From Palsa-504 sp050013055 (GTDB taxonomy: Bacteria > Actinomycetota > Actinomycetes > Streptosporangiales > Streptosporangiaceae), in assembly GCA_050013055.1 (NCBI GenBank), contig JBEKGC010000051.1:1-22907 (forward strand): a stretch of 22,907 nucleotides of DNA. The letters run 5' to 3'. The position numbers were made by a program, and so were the translations under genes. Below, one piece after another: positions 6,371 through 13,015 of the stretch (position 1 is the stretch's first letter; every line of letters starts with the position of its first letter). The notes beneath the pieces are model-generated. The model ran no database searches. It was not told the DNA's origin and was given only the letters and a program-made list of their open reading frames with translations.

Positions 6371-7733
6371 GTCCGGCTTTCCGGACCGGCGGGGTGTCAC
6401 TGTCACGGGGGCCCCCGCCGCTCCGGTCGGCTGGCCCGTCGCCAGCCTGGTCCGCGGGCACCGCAGGCTCTCCCTGGTCGTTCCTGATACGGCGGATGTC
6501 ACGCGGGATCAGGGCGAGCGCGGAAGCCGCCACGATCAGCGCCGCGGCTGCGTACTGCGGCCGGGAGGCTCCGAACTCGGTACCAAGCGGGCCGGCGATC
6601 AAGGCTCCGGCCGGCATCGCGATGACCGTGCCGAGCACGTCATAAGACGAGACGCGGGCCAGCTTGTCCGACGGGATGTTCCGTGCCATCGTCACGGTCC
6701 ACTGCACCATCATGACCTCGACGAACACGCCGAGGCCGAACGACGCGACGCACACCGCCGCCAGCGGCAGGACCATCGCCAGCGACAGCGGCGAGATGGC
6801 GACCGCGCCCCCGGTGAGCACCACGAACAGCATGGGCCGGCGAGGTGTGATCCGCAGCGACACGATACCGCCGGCGATCAGGCCGAACGCGTCCGCCGCG
6901 GTAATCGCGCCCCAGGCGGCCGGACCGCCGAGGTGCTGTTCCGCCACCACCGGGCCGAGCACGGAGAAAGACCCGTACCAGGCCATCATCACGACGCCGA
7001 ACTGAGCGACGATCACCCACAGCCAGGTATGCGAACGGAACTCCGACCAGCCCTCGCGCAGCTCGGCGAGCATGCTCGGCGCCGGAACCGGCTCAGCGGC
7101 GGCCCCGTCGGGTCGCGGTTGTTCCCCCGCGCCCGGCCGCGAGCCGGTGATGGACATCAGCGGCGCCACGGTAGCGACCATGCCGACACCGCAGAGCACA
7201 AGCGCCCAGCCTGGGCCGGCCACCGCGACCAGCAGGCCGGCCACGGCCGCGCCTGACATCTGCCCCGTGTTCATCGCCAGCCGGCTGATGGCGCTCGCGT
7301 CCTGCAGCATGCCGCGGGGGACCAGACGGGGGAGCAGGGCCTGGGAGGCCGGGTAGAAAATGGCCACCCCGGTCCCGGTGATGGCCTCCAGCCCGATCAT
7401 CGCCCACAGCGGCGAATGGCCGCTCAGCACGAGTACGCCGAAGGTTCCCTCGCCCAGCGCCATGAGCAGGTTGGCCGCCACGATGACCCGCTGCGGCCGG
7501 AACCTGTCGGCCGCGACGCCGCCGACAAGCGCGAAAACCAGCGCCGGGGCGATCTGAGCGGCGAGCACGTAGGACAGGTCGGCCGGGGAGCGGGTTACCT
7601 TGAGGACCGCGAACGACACGCCGACCATGGAGAACCCGACCGAGGCCGGCGCGATCAGCCGGTCGGCGAGCAGGAGCCTGAAGTCCCGGATCGCGAGTAC
7701 GGGAAAACGGCGCAGCAGTCCACCCCGTGACAT
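6219..7733 (-). CDS. MFS transporter (EntS/MFS_3-like)
   Basis: The 504-residue protein carries about twelve hydrophobic segments between residues 10 and 420. Family landmarks are an N-terminal FRLLLADRLI, the GGVAADRFRPQRV loop between helices 2 and 3 (motif A-like), and YPASQALLPRLVP. Members of this group export siderophores or drugs; the substrate is not deducible. ATG 7733 is preceded by AAAGGA. The usual family length ends near RRIRND (about residue 420). Beyond that comes a Gly/Asp/Pro/Arg-rich tail, of which roughly the last 50 residues are antisense to the end of the ABC permease gene. The tail looks like read-through after loss of an earlier stop codon rather than a functional domain. 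It lies downstream of the Clp_N/DUF4262 pair on the same strand. Confidence 0.9.
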   Translation of the reverse strand: MSRGGLLRRFPVLAIRDFRLLLADRLIAPASVGFSMVGVSFAVLKVTRSPADLSYVLAAQIAPALVFALVGGVAADRFRPQRVIVAANLLMALGEGTFGVLVLSGHSPLWAMIGLEAITGTGVAIFYPASQALLPRLVPRGMLQDASAISRLAMNTGQMSGAAVAGLLVAVAGPGWALVLCGVGMVATVAPLMSITGSRPGAGEQPRPDGAAAEPVPAPSMLAELREGWSEFRSHTWLWVIVAQFGVVMMAWYGSFSVLGPVVAEQHLGGPAAWGAITAADAFGLIAGGIVSLRITPRRPMLFVVLTGGAVAISPLSLAMVLPLAAVCVASFGLGVFVEVMMVQWTVTMARNIPSDKLARVSSYDVLGTVIAMPAGALIAGPLGTEFGASRPQYAAAALIVAASALALIPRDIRRIRNDQGEPAVPADQAGDGPADRSGGGPRDSDTPPVRKAGPRRSSDTSGTSAPTRPRTPPPAPAGRRSAPRSRSSQVRPRLRNGRSEPPS

Positions 7734-7789
7734 CGCTCGGTCCTTTCCAGTCGGCCCGCGGCCGGTCTGGTCAGCACCCCGGCTCTTTG

Positions 7790-7818
7790 ACGCTAGCTAC
7801 CGCGCCGGGTCGGAGCAA
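7790..7818 (-). promoter_or_regulatory. Possible promoter of the MFS gene
   Basis: On the minus strand TAGCGT (7790-7795) and TTGCTC (7813-7818) are separated by 17 bases and lie about 55 bases before the MFS start. Both hexamers match the sigma-70 type consensus only partly. Confidence 0.3.
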
Positions 7819-7830
7819 ATTGTTTTCCCA

Positions 7831-7847
7831 GCTGACGTGGGGTCAGC
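7831..7847 (-). terminator. Hairpin at the end of the DUF4262 gene
   Basis: GCTGAC (7831-7836) and GTCAGC (7842-7847) form a six-pair stem with a five-base loop that includes the stop codon of the DUF4262 gene. No U-run follows, so it may stabilise the 3' end rather than terminate by itself. Confidence 0.3.
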
Positions 7848-8460
7848 CGAGCTGGTCGATTCGGGTCCACGCGCCCGGAGGGTTATCGTCACGGGGCAGC
7901 CACAGCATCGGCTGCCTGCCCTCGTACCTGAGCTGGAAGCCAGCGTCGCCCGGATAGCGATCCCTGCGGTCGGGCCAGACCACCTGGAGGCAGGGCGGCC
8001 TGATGTAGCCGTAATACCGGTCAGAGACCGCGAACATGTGAGTCATCCGCCAGCTCGCGTCGACGGGGCGGACGGCGAGCGAGCACGGGCAGATACCGTC
8101 GATCTGATCACCGGCGGCGATCATGTCGCCGGTCGCGATGCGATCGGCGATGGCGTTCAAGATGACCGTCATGTGCTCGACGGGCAGGCCGTAGATGGCC
8201 AGCTCAGGACCCTGATGGCTGAGCCACAAGCCGACCGTGTACGCCCACGGGGGCGCGATCTCGTCGCCGAGCACGGCGGAGACCGACCAGCCGACGGCCT
8301 GGATGTCGCCGGCCACCGCGGTCATGCAGGCTTCCGGGTCAAGGCCGGGTTCCTCGTCCAGCGCCGCGCACTCCGCGCAGCTGCACCGTTCTTCCGGGGA
8401 GCCGGCGCGGCGCCTTCGTGATGGGTTCATGCCCGACACATTACGAGGGGGGTACGACAT
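7843..8460 (-). CDS. DUF4262 domain-containing protein
   Basis: The 205-residue protein contains the DUF4262 core, recognisable by PPWAYTVGLW (70-79), a HQGPELAIYGLP segment (82-93) and a following helix-rich region. The biochemical role of DUF4262 is unknown. Ahead of the core is a Cys-rich stretch with C26-x-C28-x2-C31 and C45, and a CPC pair (124-126) occurs in the middle, so metal binding is conceivable. ATG 8460 is chosen because GGAGAGGGG lies just upstream; it overlaps the end of the Clp_N gene by 20 bases, implying coupled translation. Met11 is an alternative start. The tight link to a Clp_N protein is the only functional hint. Confidence 0.82.
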   Translation of the reverse strand: MSYPPRNVSGMNPSRRRRAGSPEERCSCAECAALDEEPGLDPEACMTAVAGDIQAVGWSVSAVLGDEIAPPWAYTVGLWLSHQGPELAIYGLPVEHMTVILNAIADRIATGDMIAAGDQIDGICPCSLAVRPVDASWRMTHMFAVSDRYYGYIRPPCLQVVWPDRRDRYPGDAGFQLRYEGRQPMLWLPRDDNPPGAWTRIDQLG

Positions 8461-9073
8461 TTTCCCCTCTCCCCGTGTCCCCCCGGCCGGCCATGCCCAG
8501 GCGCCGCTCGATCGCGGTCAACCGCTCCTCGATCCGGTCAAGCAGGGCTGGGATGGCCGGCTGCGACCGCAGCATGACCGGCCGCAGGCCAAGGGGTTCC
8601 GCCGGCGGCCCGTAGGAGAGGTCCTCCTGGTTTTCTGGATGGTCCTGGAGGTCCGTCAGCACTCGCGCCCGGAGCTGGTCCTCCTCCGCGCCGAGGCGGC
8701 CGAGGACCTCGACGGTCGTGCTGTCGCCCTGGCTGATCAGCCCGAGCAGCAGATGCCCGCTGCCGATGTAGCGATGGCTCAGGTGCAAGGCTTCTCGCAG
8801 CGAGAGTTCCAGGGACTTCTTGGCTGACGGCGAAAACGGGATAGGCCCGGCCGGCGCCCGTTCGCCCCGGCCGATCAGGGCGTCCACGTCGCGTCTGGCC
8901 GCTTCCAGGGTGAGGCCGCCCGAAGCCAGCACCCGCGCGGCGCTACCCTGGTCGTCGCGCAGCAAGCCGAGCAGGAGATGCGCGGGGTCGATGTGGTTAT
9001 GGTCCAGTCTCCTGGCCTCTTCCTGGGCGGCGACGATGGCGTACCGCGACTTGTTGGTGAATCGCTCGAACAT
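8441..9073 (-). CDS. Stand-alone Clp N-terminal domain protein, copy 1
   Basis: The 210-residue protein consists of the double Clp_N repeat of ClpC/ClpA without any AAA+ ATPase module. Repeat one begins MFERFTNKSRYAIVAAQEEA and contains DPAHLLLGLL; repeat two contains PFSPSAKKSLELSLREA and GSGHLLLGLI. Both follow the ClpC N-domain closely. Clp_N domains bind adaptors or substrates, so a free one could act as an adaptor, decoy or chaperone-like binder. After a linker, a terminal helix LTAIERRLG is shared with the second copy at 9602-10747. ATG 9073 has an AGGGA ribosome site; the longer open frame upstream lacks homology. The downstream DUF4262 start overlaps this gene by 20 bases. Confidence 0.88.
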   Translation of the reverse strand: MFERFTNKSRYAIVAAQEEARRLDHNHIDPAHLLLGLLRDDQGSAARVLASGGLTLEAARRDVDALIGRGERAPAGPIPFSPSAKKSLELSLREALHLSHRYIGSGHLLLGLISQGDSTTVEVLGRLGAEEDQLRARVLTDLQDHPENQEDLSYGPPAEPLGLRPVMLRSQPAIPALLDRIEERLTAIERRLGMAGRGDTGRGENVVPPS

Positions 9074-9304
9074 GGCGATCCCTCCCGATGTATGCCGAAC
9101 CCCCGGGTTAGACCCTGCCCCTAGTGTGCACCCGGCGGGCGCTCGGGACAGCCGCGCACGGAACGCCGCGGTCTTGACCCGGTTCTGGGCCCCTATGTTG
9201 GTGACTATCAACAAAGCTCAGCCAGTAACGCAAGGGTTGGCCCGGAATCACTGCGCCGGGCCGAGCCGACCGGAGCGAGCCGAGCCGAGCCGAGGAGGCC
9301 ATGC
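9074..9304. other. Divergent intergenic region with an operator-like repeat
   Basis: This 231-bp region separates the Clp_N gene (minus) from the methyltransferase gene (plus). TGTTGgtgactatCAACA (9196-9213) is an inverted repeat with perfect five-base arms. It overlaps TATGTT (9194-9199), a possible plus-strand -10. Closer to the methyltransferase there is a short GAGCC-type repetition (about 9261-9293), and GAGGAGG supplies its ribosome site. No CTTGAGT-N7-ACTCAAG HspR site or clear CIRCE element was seen, although heat-shock control would be expected for clp genes. Confidence 0.35.
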
Positions 9305-10105
9305 GTGCCAGGACTTGACCGCGACACCGCCCGAGACTGGATCGAACGCTGGGACCGCCAGCAGGAGGAAACCCTGCCGGACCGTGAGGATCGGTTCACC
9401 GCGCTTATTGACGCCGTCGAAGAGGGGACCGGACGGCCGGACCCGCTGGTGCTCGACATCGGCTGCGGTCCAGGCTCCCTCGCCGTCCGGCTGCTCGGCC
9501 GGCTGCCGCACGCCACGGTGATCGGCATCGACGCCGACCCGGTGTCGCTGACGCTAGGCCAGGCGGCCCACGCCGGCTTGGCCGGACTTCGGTTCATCGA
9601 CCTAGACCTGCGCGTGCCCGGCTGGCCGGCCCGGCTCGGCCTGCCCAGGGACGCCGACGCCGCGGTGAGCACCACCGCGCTGCACTGGCTGCCCGAGCAG
9701 GCTCTGCGCGCCATGTACGCCGAGCTCGCCACCGTGCTCCGGCCCGGCGGCCTGCTGCTCGACGGCGACCATTTCCGCCTCGACCCGAAGGAGTCCCCGA
9801 CCCTGGACCGTCTCGACGTGGCGCTGCGCCAGCGCGAGGACCTGCGGCGCTTCCCCGCCGGGCACGGCGAGGGCTGGTCCGGCTGGTGGGAAGCGGCCGC
9901 CGCCGACCCGGCCCTGGCCGGGCACGTCGCGGAACGCAAGCGCCGTCACGTCGACTCCGGCCACCACGGCACCTCCTCGACGCAGCTCGCCACCCATGTG
10001 GAGGCGCTCAAGGCGGCGGGCTTCGCCGAAGTCGGCACGCTCTGGCAACGCGGTGACAACCGGCTGCTGTGCGGCGTCCTGGCGGGCGAGCCGGGCCGCG
10101 AGTAA
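9305..10105 (+). CDS. Class I SAM-dependent methyltransferase (trans-aconitate-methyltransferase-like)
   Basis: The 266-residue soluble enzyme has the Rossmann methyltransferase signature VLDIGCGPGS (49-58), the acidic loop GIDADP after strand 2, and VLRPGGLLLDGDH for strand 5. WLPEQ sits near the catalytic face. The fold and the N-terminal WIERWDRQQ segment resemble the trans-aconitate 2-methyltransferase group, but the acceptor cannot be inferred. GTG 9305 is supported by GAGGAGG five to six bases upstream; an ATG at 9301 is out of frame. The 3' half (9602-10105) is entirely covered on the opposite strand by the open frame of the second Clp_N gene. Here the methyltransferase is certainly the functional reading, because its motifs are intact. 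Confidence 0.88.
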   Translation: MPGLDRDTARDWIERWDRQQEETLPDREDRFTALIDAVEEGTGRPDPLVLDIGCGPGSLAVRLLGRLPHATVIGIDADPVSLTLGQAAHAGLAGLRFIDLDLRVPGWPARLGLPRDADAAVSTTALHWLPEQALRAMYAELATVLRPGGLLLDGDHFRLDPKESPTLDRLDVALRQREDLRRFPAGHGEGWSGWWEAAAADPALAGHVAERKRRHVDSGHHGTSSTQLATHVEALKAAGFAEVGTLWQRGDNRLLCGVLAGEPGRE

Positions 10106-10747
10106 CGAGCTCCCGGCCCCGGAGCCTGTTTCGCCGAGCCGCCGCTCGATCGCCGTCAGCCGTGCTTCGATGGCGGCGAGCCGGGCCGCCGCGGCGTCAT
10201 CCGGCATCCCCTCGGCCCATCCGGCTCGCGACCTGGTGGCCCGTTCCACTCGCGACCTGGTGGCGGGTGCGACTCGCGGTGCGGCCGCCGCCCGGCCCTC
10301 CTCCGGCGCGCCGTGCATCAGCTGCGTGATCTGCTCCGAGGCCCGCGCGACGTCGATGCCGGAGGAGGAAAGTATCTGGGCGCCGACGCCGCCACCCTCG
10401 CGGACCAGCGCCAGCAGGAGATGCTCGGTCTCGACGAGGGTGTGGCCGAGCTGCGTCGCTTCGCGCGGCGCCAGCTCGAGCAGCTTCTTGGCCCGGGGCG
10501 TGAACGGTATGTGCCCGCTCGGCGGGCGCGCCGGGTCGCCGCGGCCGATGATCCGCTCGACCTCGGCCCGAGTGGCGCCGAGCTCCACCCCGAGGGCGTG
10601 CAGGACCTGGCCCGCAATCCCCGTCCCCTCGGCGATGAGGCCGAGCAGGAGGTGCTCGGTGCCGATGTAGTTGTGGCCGAGCAGCCTGGCTTCTTCCTGC
10701 GACAGCACGATGACCCGGCGGGCGCGGGAAGTGTAACGCTCGAACAT
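9602..10747 (-). CDS. Stand-alone Clp N-terminal domain protein, copy 2, with antisense tail
   Basis: Residues 1-145 are a double Clp_N domain even closer to ClpC than copy 1: MFERYTSRARRVIVLSQEEA, GTEHLLLGLIAEG, PFTPRAKKLLEL and a second EHLLLALVREGGG. There is no ATPase module. A variable Ala/Arg linker (about 150-182) containing a 24-bp tandem duplication (10225-10264) leads to the terminal helix LTAIERRLG shared with copy 1. By analogy with copy 1 the protein should end near residue 214 (about 10108). The frame has no stop there and continues for about 167 residues antisense to the methyltransferase. ATG 10747 with TGAGG nine bases upstream is the start; the TTG at 10762 is unlikely. The upstream membrane-protein gene ends only 11 bases before it, so they form one operon. 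Confidence 0.8.
   Translation of the reverse strand: MFERYTSRARRVIVLSQEEARLLGHNYIGTEHLLLGLIAEGTGIAGQVLHALGVELGATRAEVERIIGRGDPARPPSGHIPFTPRAKKLLELAPREATQLGHTLVETEHLLLALVREGGGVGAQILSSSGIDVARASEQITQLMHGAPEEGRAAAAPRVAPATRSRVERATRSRAGWAEGMPDDAAAARLAAIEARLTAIERRLGETGSGAGSSLLAARLARQDAAQQPVVTALPERADFGEARRLERLHMGGELRRGGAVVAGVDVTALAFRDVPGQGRVGGGRFPPAGPALAVPGGEAPQVLALAQRHVETVQGRGLLRVEAEMVAVEQQAAGPEHGGELGVHGAQSLLGQPVQRGGAHRGVGVPGQAEPGRPAGHAQV
10225..10264. repeat. 24-bp tandem duplication in the Clp_N linker
   Basis: The 16-base block CTCGCGACCTGGTGGC occurs at 10225-10240 and 10249-10264, a period of 24 bases. On the coding (minus) strand this repeats an eight-residue ATRSR-type motif in the linker between the Clp_N domains and the terminal helix. 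Confidence 0.7.
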
Positions 10748-10758
10748 CGCCGCGTACC

Positions 10759-11235
10759 TCAATGCCGCCGGGCGTAGACGACGTTGATGACCACGATGGC
10801 CGCCCAGACAAGCAGGACCATGAACACCTGCGCGCCGGGGTTTCCGGCCCGCGACACGATCGCCGTGGCTCCGACGCCGAGGGCCATGGACCCCAGGGCG
10901 GTGACCGTGGTGGCCACGCTGCGCTGCCCGCCGGCGGGCGGCCGCACCGGCACAGGTCCCAGCTGGTATCCAGGCGGCAGCATCGGCCCCAGGTAACCCT
11001 GATACCTCTGGTAGCCGACCGGGGCACTCGGATCACCCTGGGCACCCGGCCCGCCCTGGGCACCCGGCCCGCCCTGGGCACCCGGCGCCGGCCCGAGCCT
11101 GGCGTCTATCCGCTTGTCGATCTCCGCGCCGATGCGCTCGACCAGGCCTTCGGCCACAGCGTCGTCATAACCAGAACCCAGATCCTGGTGCGCGGCCACG
11201 GAGGCGCGGATCTCCGCCTCGTGGTCGCTGCTCAT
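10759..11235 (-). CDS. Small membrane protein with conserved DLG-YD N-terminal helix, paralogue B
   Basis: The 158-residue protein has three parts. The N-terminal cytosolic segment (about 6-50) reads AAHQDLGSGYDDAVAEGLVE and is nearly identical in pattern to that of the neighbouring gene. A Gly/Pro/Gln linker contains collagen-like GAQGGP repeats (about 51-75). Two C-terminal transmembrane helices (about 108-128 and 135-153) end in INVVYARRH. No enzymatic motif is present. ATG 11235 has no Shine-Dalgarno sequence but lies six bases after a -10-like TAGCGT. The gene ends 11 bases before the Clp_N gene, which suggests a membrane partner for that protein. I recall similar N-termini in many uncharacterised actinobacterial membrane proteins; function unknown. 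Confidence 0.78.
   Translation of the reverse strand: MSSDHEAEIRASVAAHQDLGSGYDDAVAEGLVERIGAEIDKRIDARLGPAPGAQGGPGAQGGPGAQGDPSAPVGYQRYQGYLGPMLPPGYQLGPVPVRPPAGGQRSVATTVTALGSMALGVGATAIVSRAGNPGAQVFMVLLVWAAIVVINVVYARRH
11036..11089. repeat. Three 18-bp tandem repeats in the membrane-protein linker
   Basis: The unit CCCTGGGCACCCGGCCCG occurs three times at 11036-11053, 11054-11071 and 11072-11089; the last copy differs near its end. On the coding strand it encodes the repeated Gly-Ala-Gln-Gly-Gly-Pro hexapeptide. Confidence 0.85.
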
Positions 11236-11241
11236 GAGCGC

Positions 11242-11270
11242 ACGCTACAACCTGTTGCCGATCGCCACAA
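11242..11270 (-). promoter_or_regulatory. Leaderless internal promoter for the membrane protein B/Clp_N operon
   Basis: TAGCGT (11242-11247) ends six bases before ATG 11235. TTGTGG (11265-11270) lies 17 bases upstream of it, on the minus strand. The hexamers and the spacing fit a leaderless promoter just after the preceding gene ends at 11277. Confidence 0.5.
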
Positions 11271-11276
11271 ACATGA

Positions 11277-11675
11277 TCACCTGTGCCGGGCGTAGGCGAC
11301 GTTGATGACCGCGATCACGATCCAGATCAATATGACCAGGACCGCCGTGCCGCCGTTGAGCTGGCCGGGGGCGTCGCCCGAATGAAGTACCACCGCGGTG
11401 GCGCCGATGGCCATGCCCATCGAGCCGATGCCAAGCACCACGGCACCGAATCCGACCCGGCCGGGTACCGGCTCGCGGCGGCCCCGCGCATCCCGGCCCC
11501 ACGCTTCCCGGCGGGGCGCCCGGTACCCCAGCTGGCCGGACACCCTGGCGTCCACCCGCTTGTCGATTTCCTCGCCGATGCGCTCGACGAGGCCTTCGGC
11601 CACGGCCGCGTCGTAACCCGGGCCAAGGTCGCGGTGCGCCTCCGCCGAGGCCCGGACTTCGTCCTTGATGCTCAT
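11277..11675 (-). CDS. Small membrane protein with conserved DLG-YD N-terminal helix, paralogue A
   Basis: The 132-residue protein is a paralogue of the gene at 10759-11235. The N-terminal segment AHRDLGPGYDAAVAEGLVER and the following EIDKRVDAR match residue for residue over most positions. An Arg-rich linker (about 50-72) replaces the collagen-like one. Two transmembrane helices (about 75-95 and 107-127) end in INVAYARHR. The tandem arrangement indicates local duplication followed by linker divergence. ATG 11675 lacks a ribosome site and is preceded by a leaderless-type -10. The function is unknown; the position at the head of a gene set ending in a Clp_N protein suggests a role at the membrane linked to protein quality control, which is inference only. 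Confidence 0.78.
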   Translation of the reverse strand: MSIKDEVRASAEAHRDLGPGYDAAVAEGLVERIGEEIDKRVDARVSGQLGYRAPRREAWGRDARGRREPVPGRVGFGAVVLGIGSMGMAIGATAVVLHSGDAPGQLNGGTAVLVILIWIVIAVINVAYARHR

Positions 11676-11681
11676 GCGGCC

Positions 11682-11687
11682 AAGCTA
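11682..11687 (-). promoter_or_regulatory. Leaderless -10 element of membrane protein A
   Basis: TAGCTT on the minus strand ends six bases before ATG 11675. No convincing -35 is visible at 16-18 bases, so this is supported by position only. Confidence 0.35.
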
Positions 11688-11769
11688 TCGGCGGGCCGCG
11701 CGCAAAGCACTGGGGCTAGCCCCCGGTTCACGCCTCCGGCAGGCCCTAGCAAGCTGGCACACTGGTGGG

Positions 11770-12975
11770 GTGTCGCAGCCCCCCGGCGAACCGTGCGTCT
11801 TGCTCAAACTGGGCGAGATCGTGCTCAAAGGGCGAAACCGGCAGCAGTTCCAGCGCATCCTGCAGGGCAACATCCGCGCCGCGGTCCGGGACCTCGGCGT
11901 GCCGGTCGAGCTGCGCCCGCGCGAAGGGGTCATCCTGCTCCGCGTCGCCGACGGCGAGCAGCGCGGTGAGCCCGGCTGGACGCAGGCCGCCGCCGCGATC
12001 GCCGAACGGGTCCGGGATGTACCCGGCATCGCCCGGGTCTGCCAGCCGCTGCGGGTCGCCAAGACGCCGGAGGCGGTCACCGCCGCCGCGATCGCGCTGA
12101 CCAAGGGCAGGACCGGCACCTTCGCCGTCCGGGCGCGACGCAGGGACAAGCGCTTCGCCCTGACGTCGGCGCAGCTGAGCGTGCTCGTCGGCGGGGAGAT
12201 CGTTAAGGCGCACGGCCTGGGCGTCAACTTGTCCCATCCCGGCACCGTGGTCTTCATCGAGGTGGACGCCGGCGAAGTGTTCGTGTTCACCGAGGGAGTG
12301 ACCGCTGCGGGCGGGCTGCCGGTGGGGATGAGCGGCCGTGGCGTGGTGCTCATGTCCGGCGGCATCGACTCGCCGGTGGCCGCCTACCGGATGATGCGCC
12401 GCGGCCTGCGCTGCTTCTTCCTGCATTTCTCCGGCATGCCGCTCACCGGCCCCGAATCGATTTACAAGGCCTACGCGCTGGTTCACGGGCTTGACCGGTT
12501 CCAAGGGGGGTCCCGGCTCTTCGTGGTGCCGTTCGGTAAGGCGCAGCAGGCGCTGGCCTCCTCCGGCGCGGACCGGCTGCTGATCGTGGCGCAGCGGCGG
12601 CTGATGCTCAAGACCGGCGAGGCGCTCGCCCGCAGGCTCAGCGCGACGGCGCTGATTACCGGCGACTCACTCGGCCAGGTGAGCAGCCAGACGCTCGCCA
12701 ACCTCAACGCGCTTGACGACGCCGTGCGGCTGCCGATCCTGCGCCCGCTGATTGGCTGGGACAAGAGCGAGATCATGGCCGAGGCCCGCCGCATCGGCAC
12801 CCTGGCCATCTCCGAGCTCCCCGACCAGGACTGCTGCACGCTGCTGGCCCCGCGCCGGGTGGAAGTCCGCGCCCGCCTGGACGACCTGCACCGCATCGAA
12901 GGCCGTCTCGACGTTGACGAGCTCGCCGCCGAACTAGCCAGGAACGCCCAGCAATACCGCCAGCAACAGCCTTAA
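11770..12975 (+). CDS. thiI: tRNA 4-thiouridine synthase ThiI
   Basis: The 401-residue enzyme activates U8 of tRNA with ATP and transfers sulfur to make 4-thiouridine; it can also feed sulfur into thiazole (thiamine) synthesis. An N-terminal ferredoxin-like/THUMP region (about 8-175) opens with LLKLGEIVLKGRNR, the ThiI hallmark. The PP-loop pyrophosphatase motif SGGIDS is at 196-201. A Cys355-Cys356 pair in PDQDCCTLL near the end matches the conserved disulfide-forming cysteine of the family. There is no C-terminal rhodanese domain, so sulfur must come from a separate donor. GTG 11770 is chosen because homology begins there; the longer open frame is spurious. The DAHP synthase gene converges 40 bp downstream, and no linked sulfur-transfer gene is present. 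Confidence 0.93.
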   Translation: MSQPPGEPCVLLKLGEIVLKGRNRQQFQRILQGNIRAAVRDLGVPVELRPREGVILLRVADGEQRGEPGWTQAAAAIAERVRDVPGIARVCQPLRVAKTPEAVTAAAIALTKGRTGTFAVRARRRDKRFALTSAQLSVLVGGEIVKAHGLGVNLSHPGTVVFIEVDAGEVFVFTEGVTAAGGLPVGMSGRGVVLMSGGIDSPVAAYRMMRRGLRCFFLHFSGMPLTGPESIYKAYALVHGLDRFQGGSRLFVVPFGKAQQALASSGADRLLIVAQRRLMLKTGEALARRLSATALITGDSLGQVSSQTLANLNALDDAVRLPILRPLIGWDKSEIMAEARRIGTLAISELPDQDCCTLLAPRRVEVRARLDDLHRIEGRLDVDELAAELARNAQQYRQQQP

Positions 12976-13015
12976 TCCCGAACGACCCCTGGTTCCCGCC
13001 CCCGTCAGCCTCTTC

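Noticed and set aside
9160..9215. HspR or CIRCE heat-shock element for the clp-like gene
   Set aside because: Only a short unrelated inverted repeat was found; neither consensus is present.
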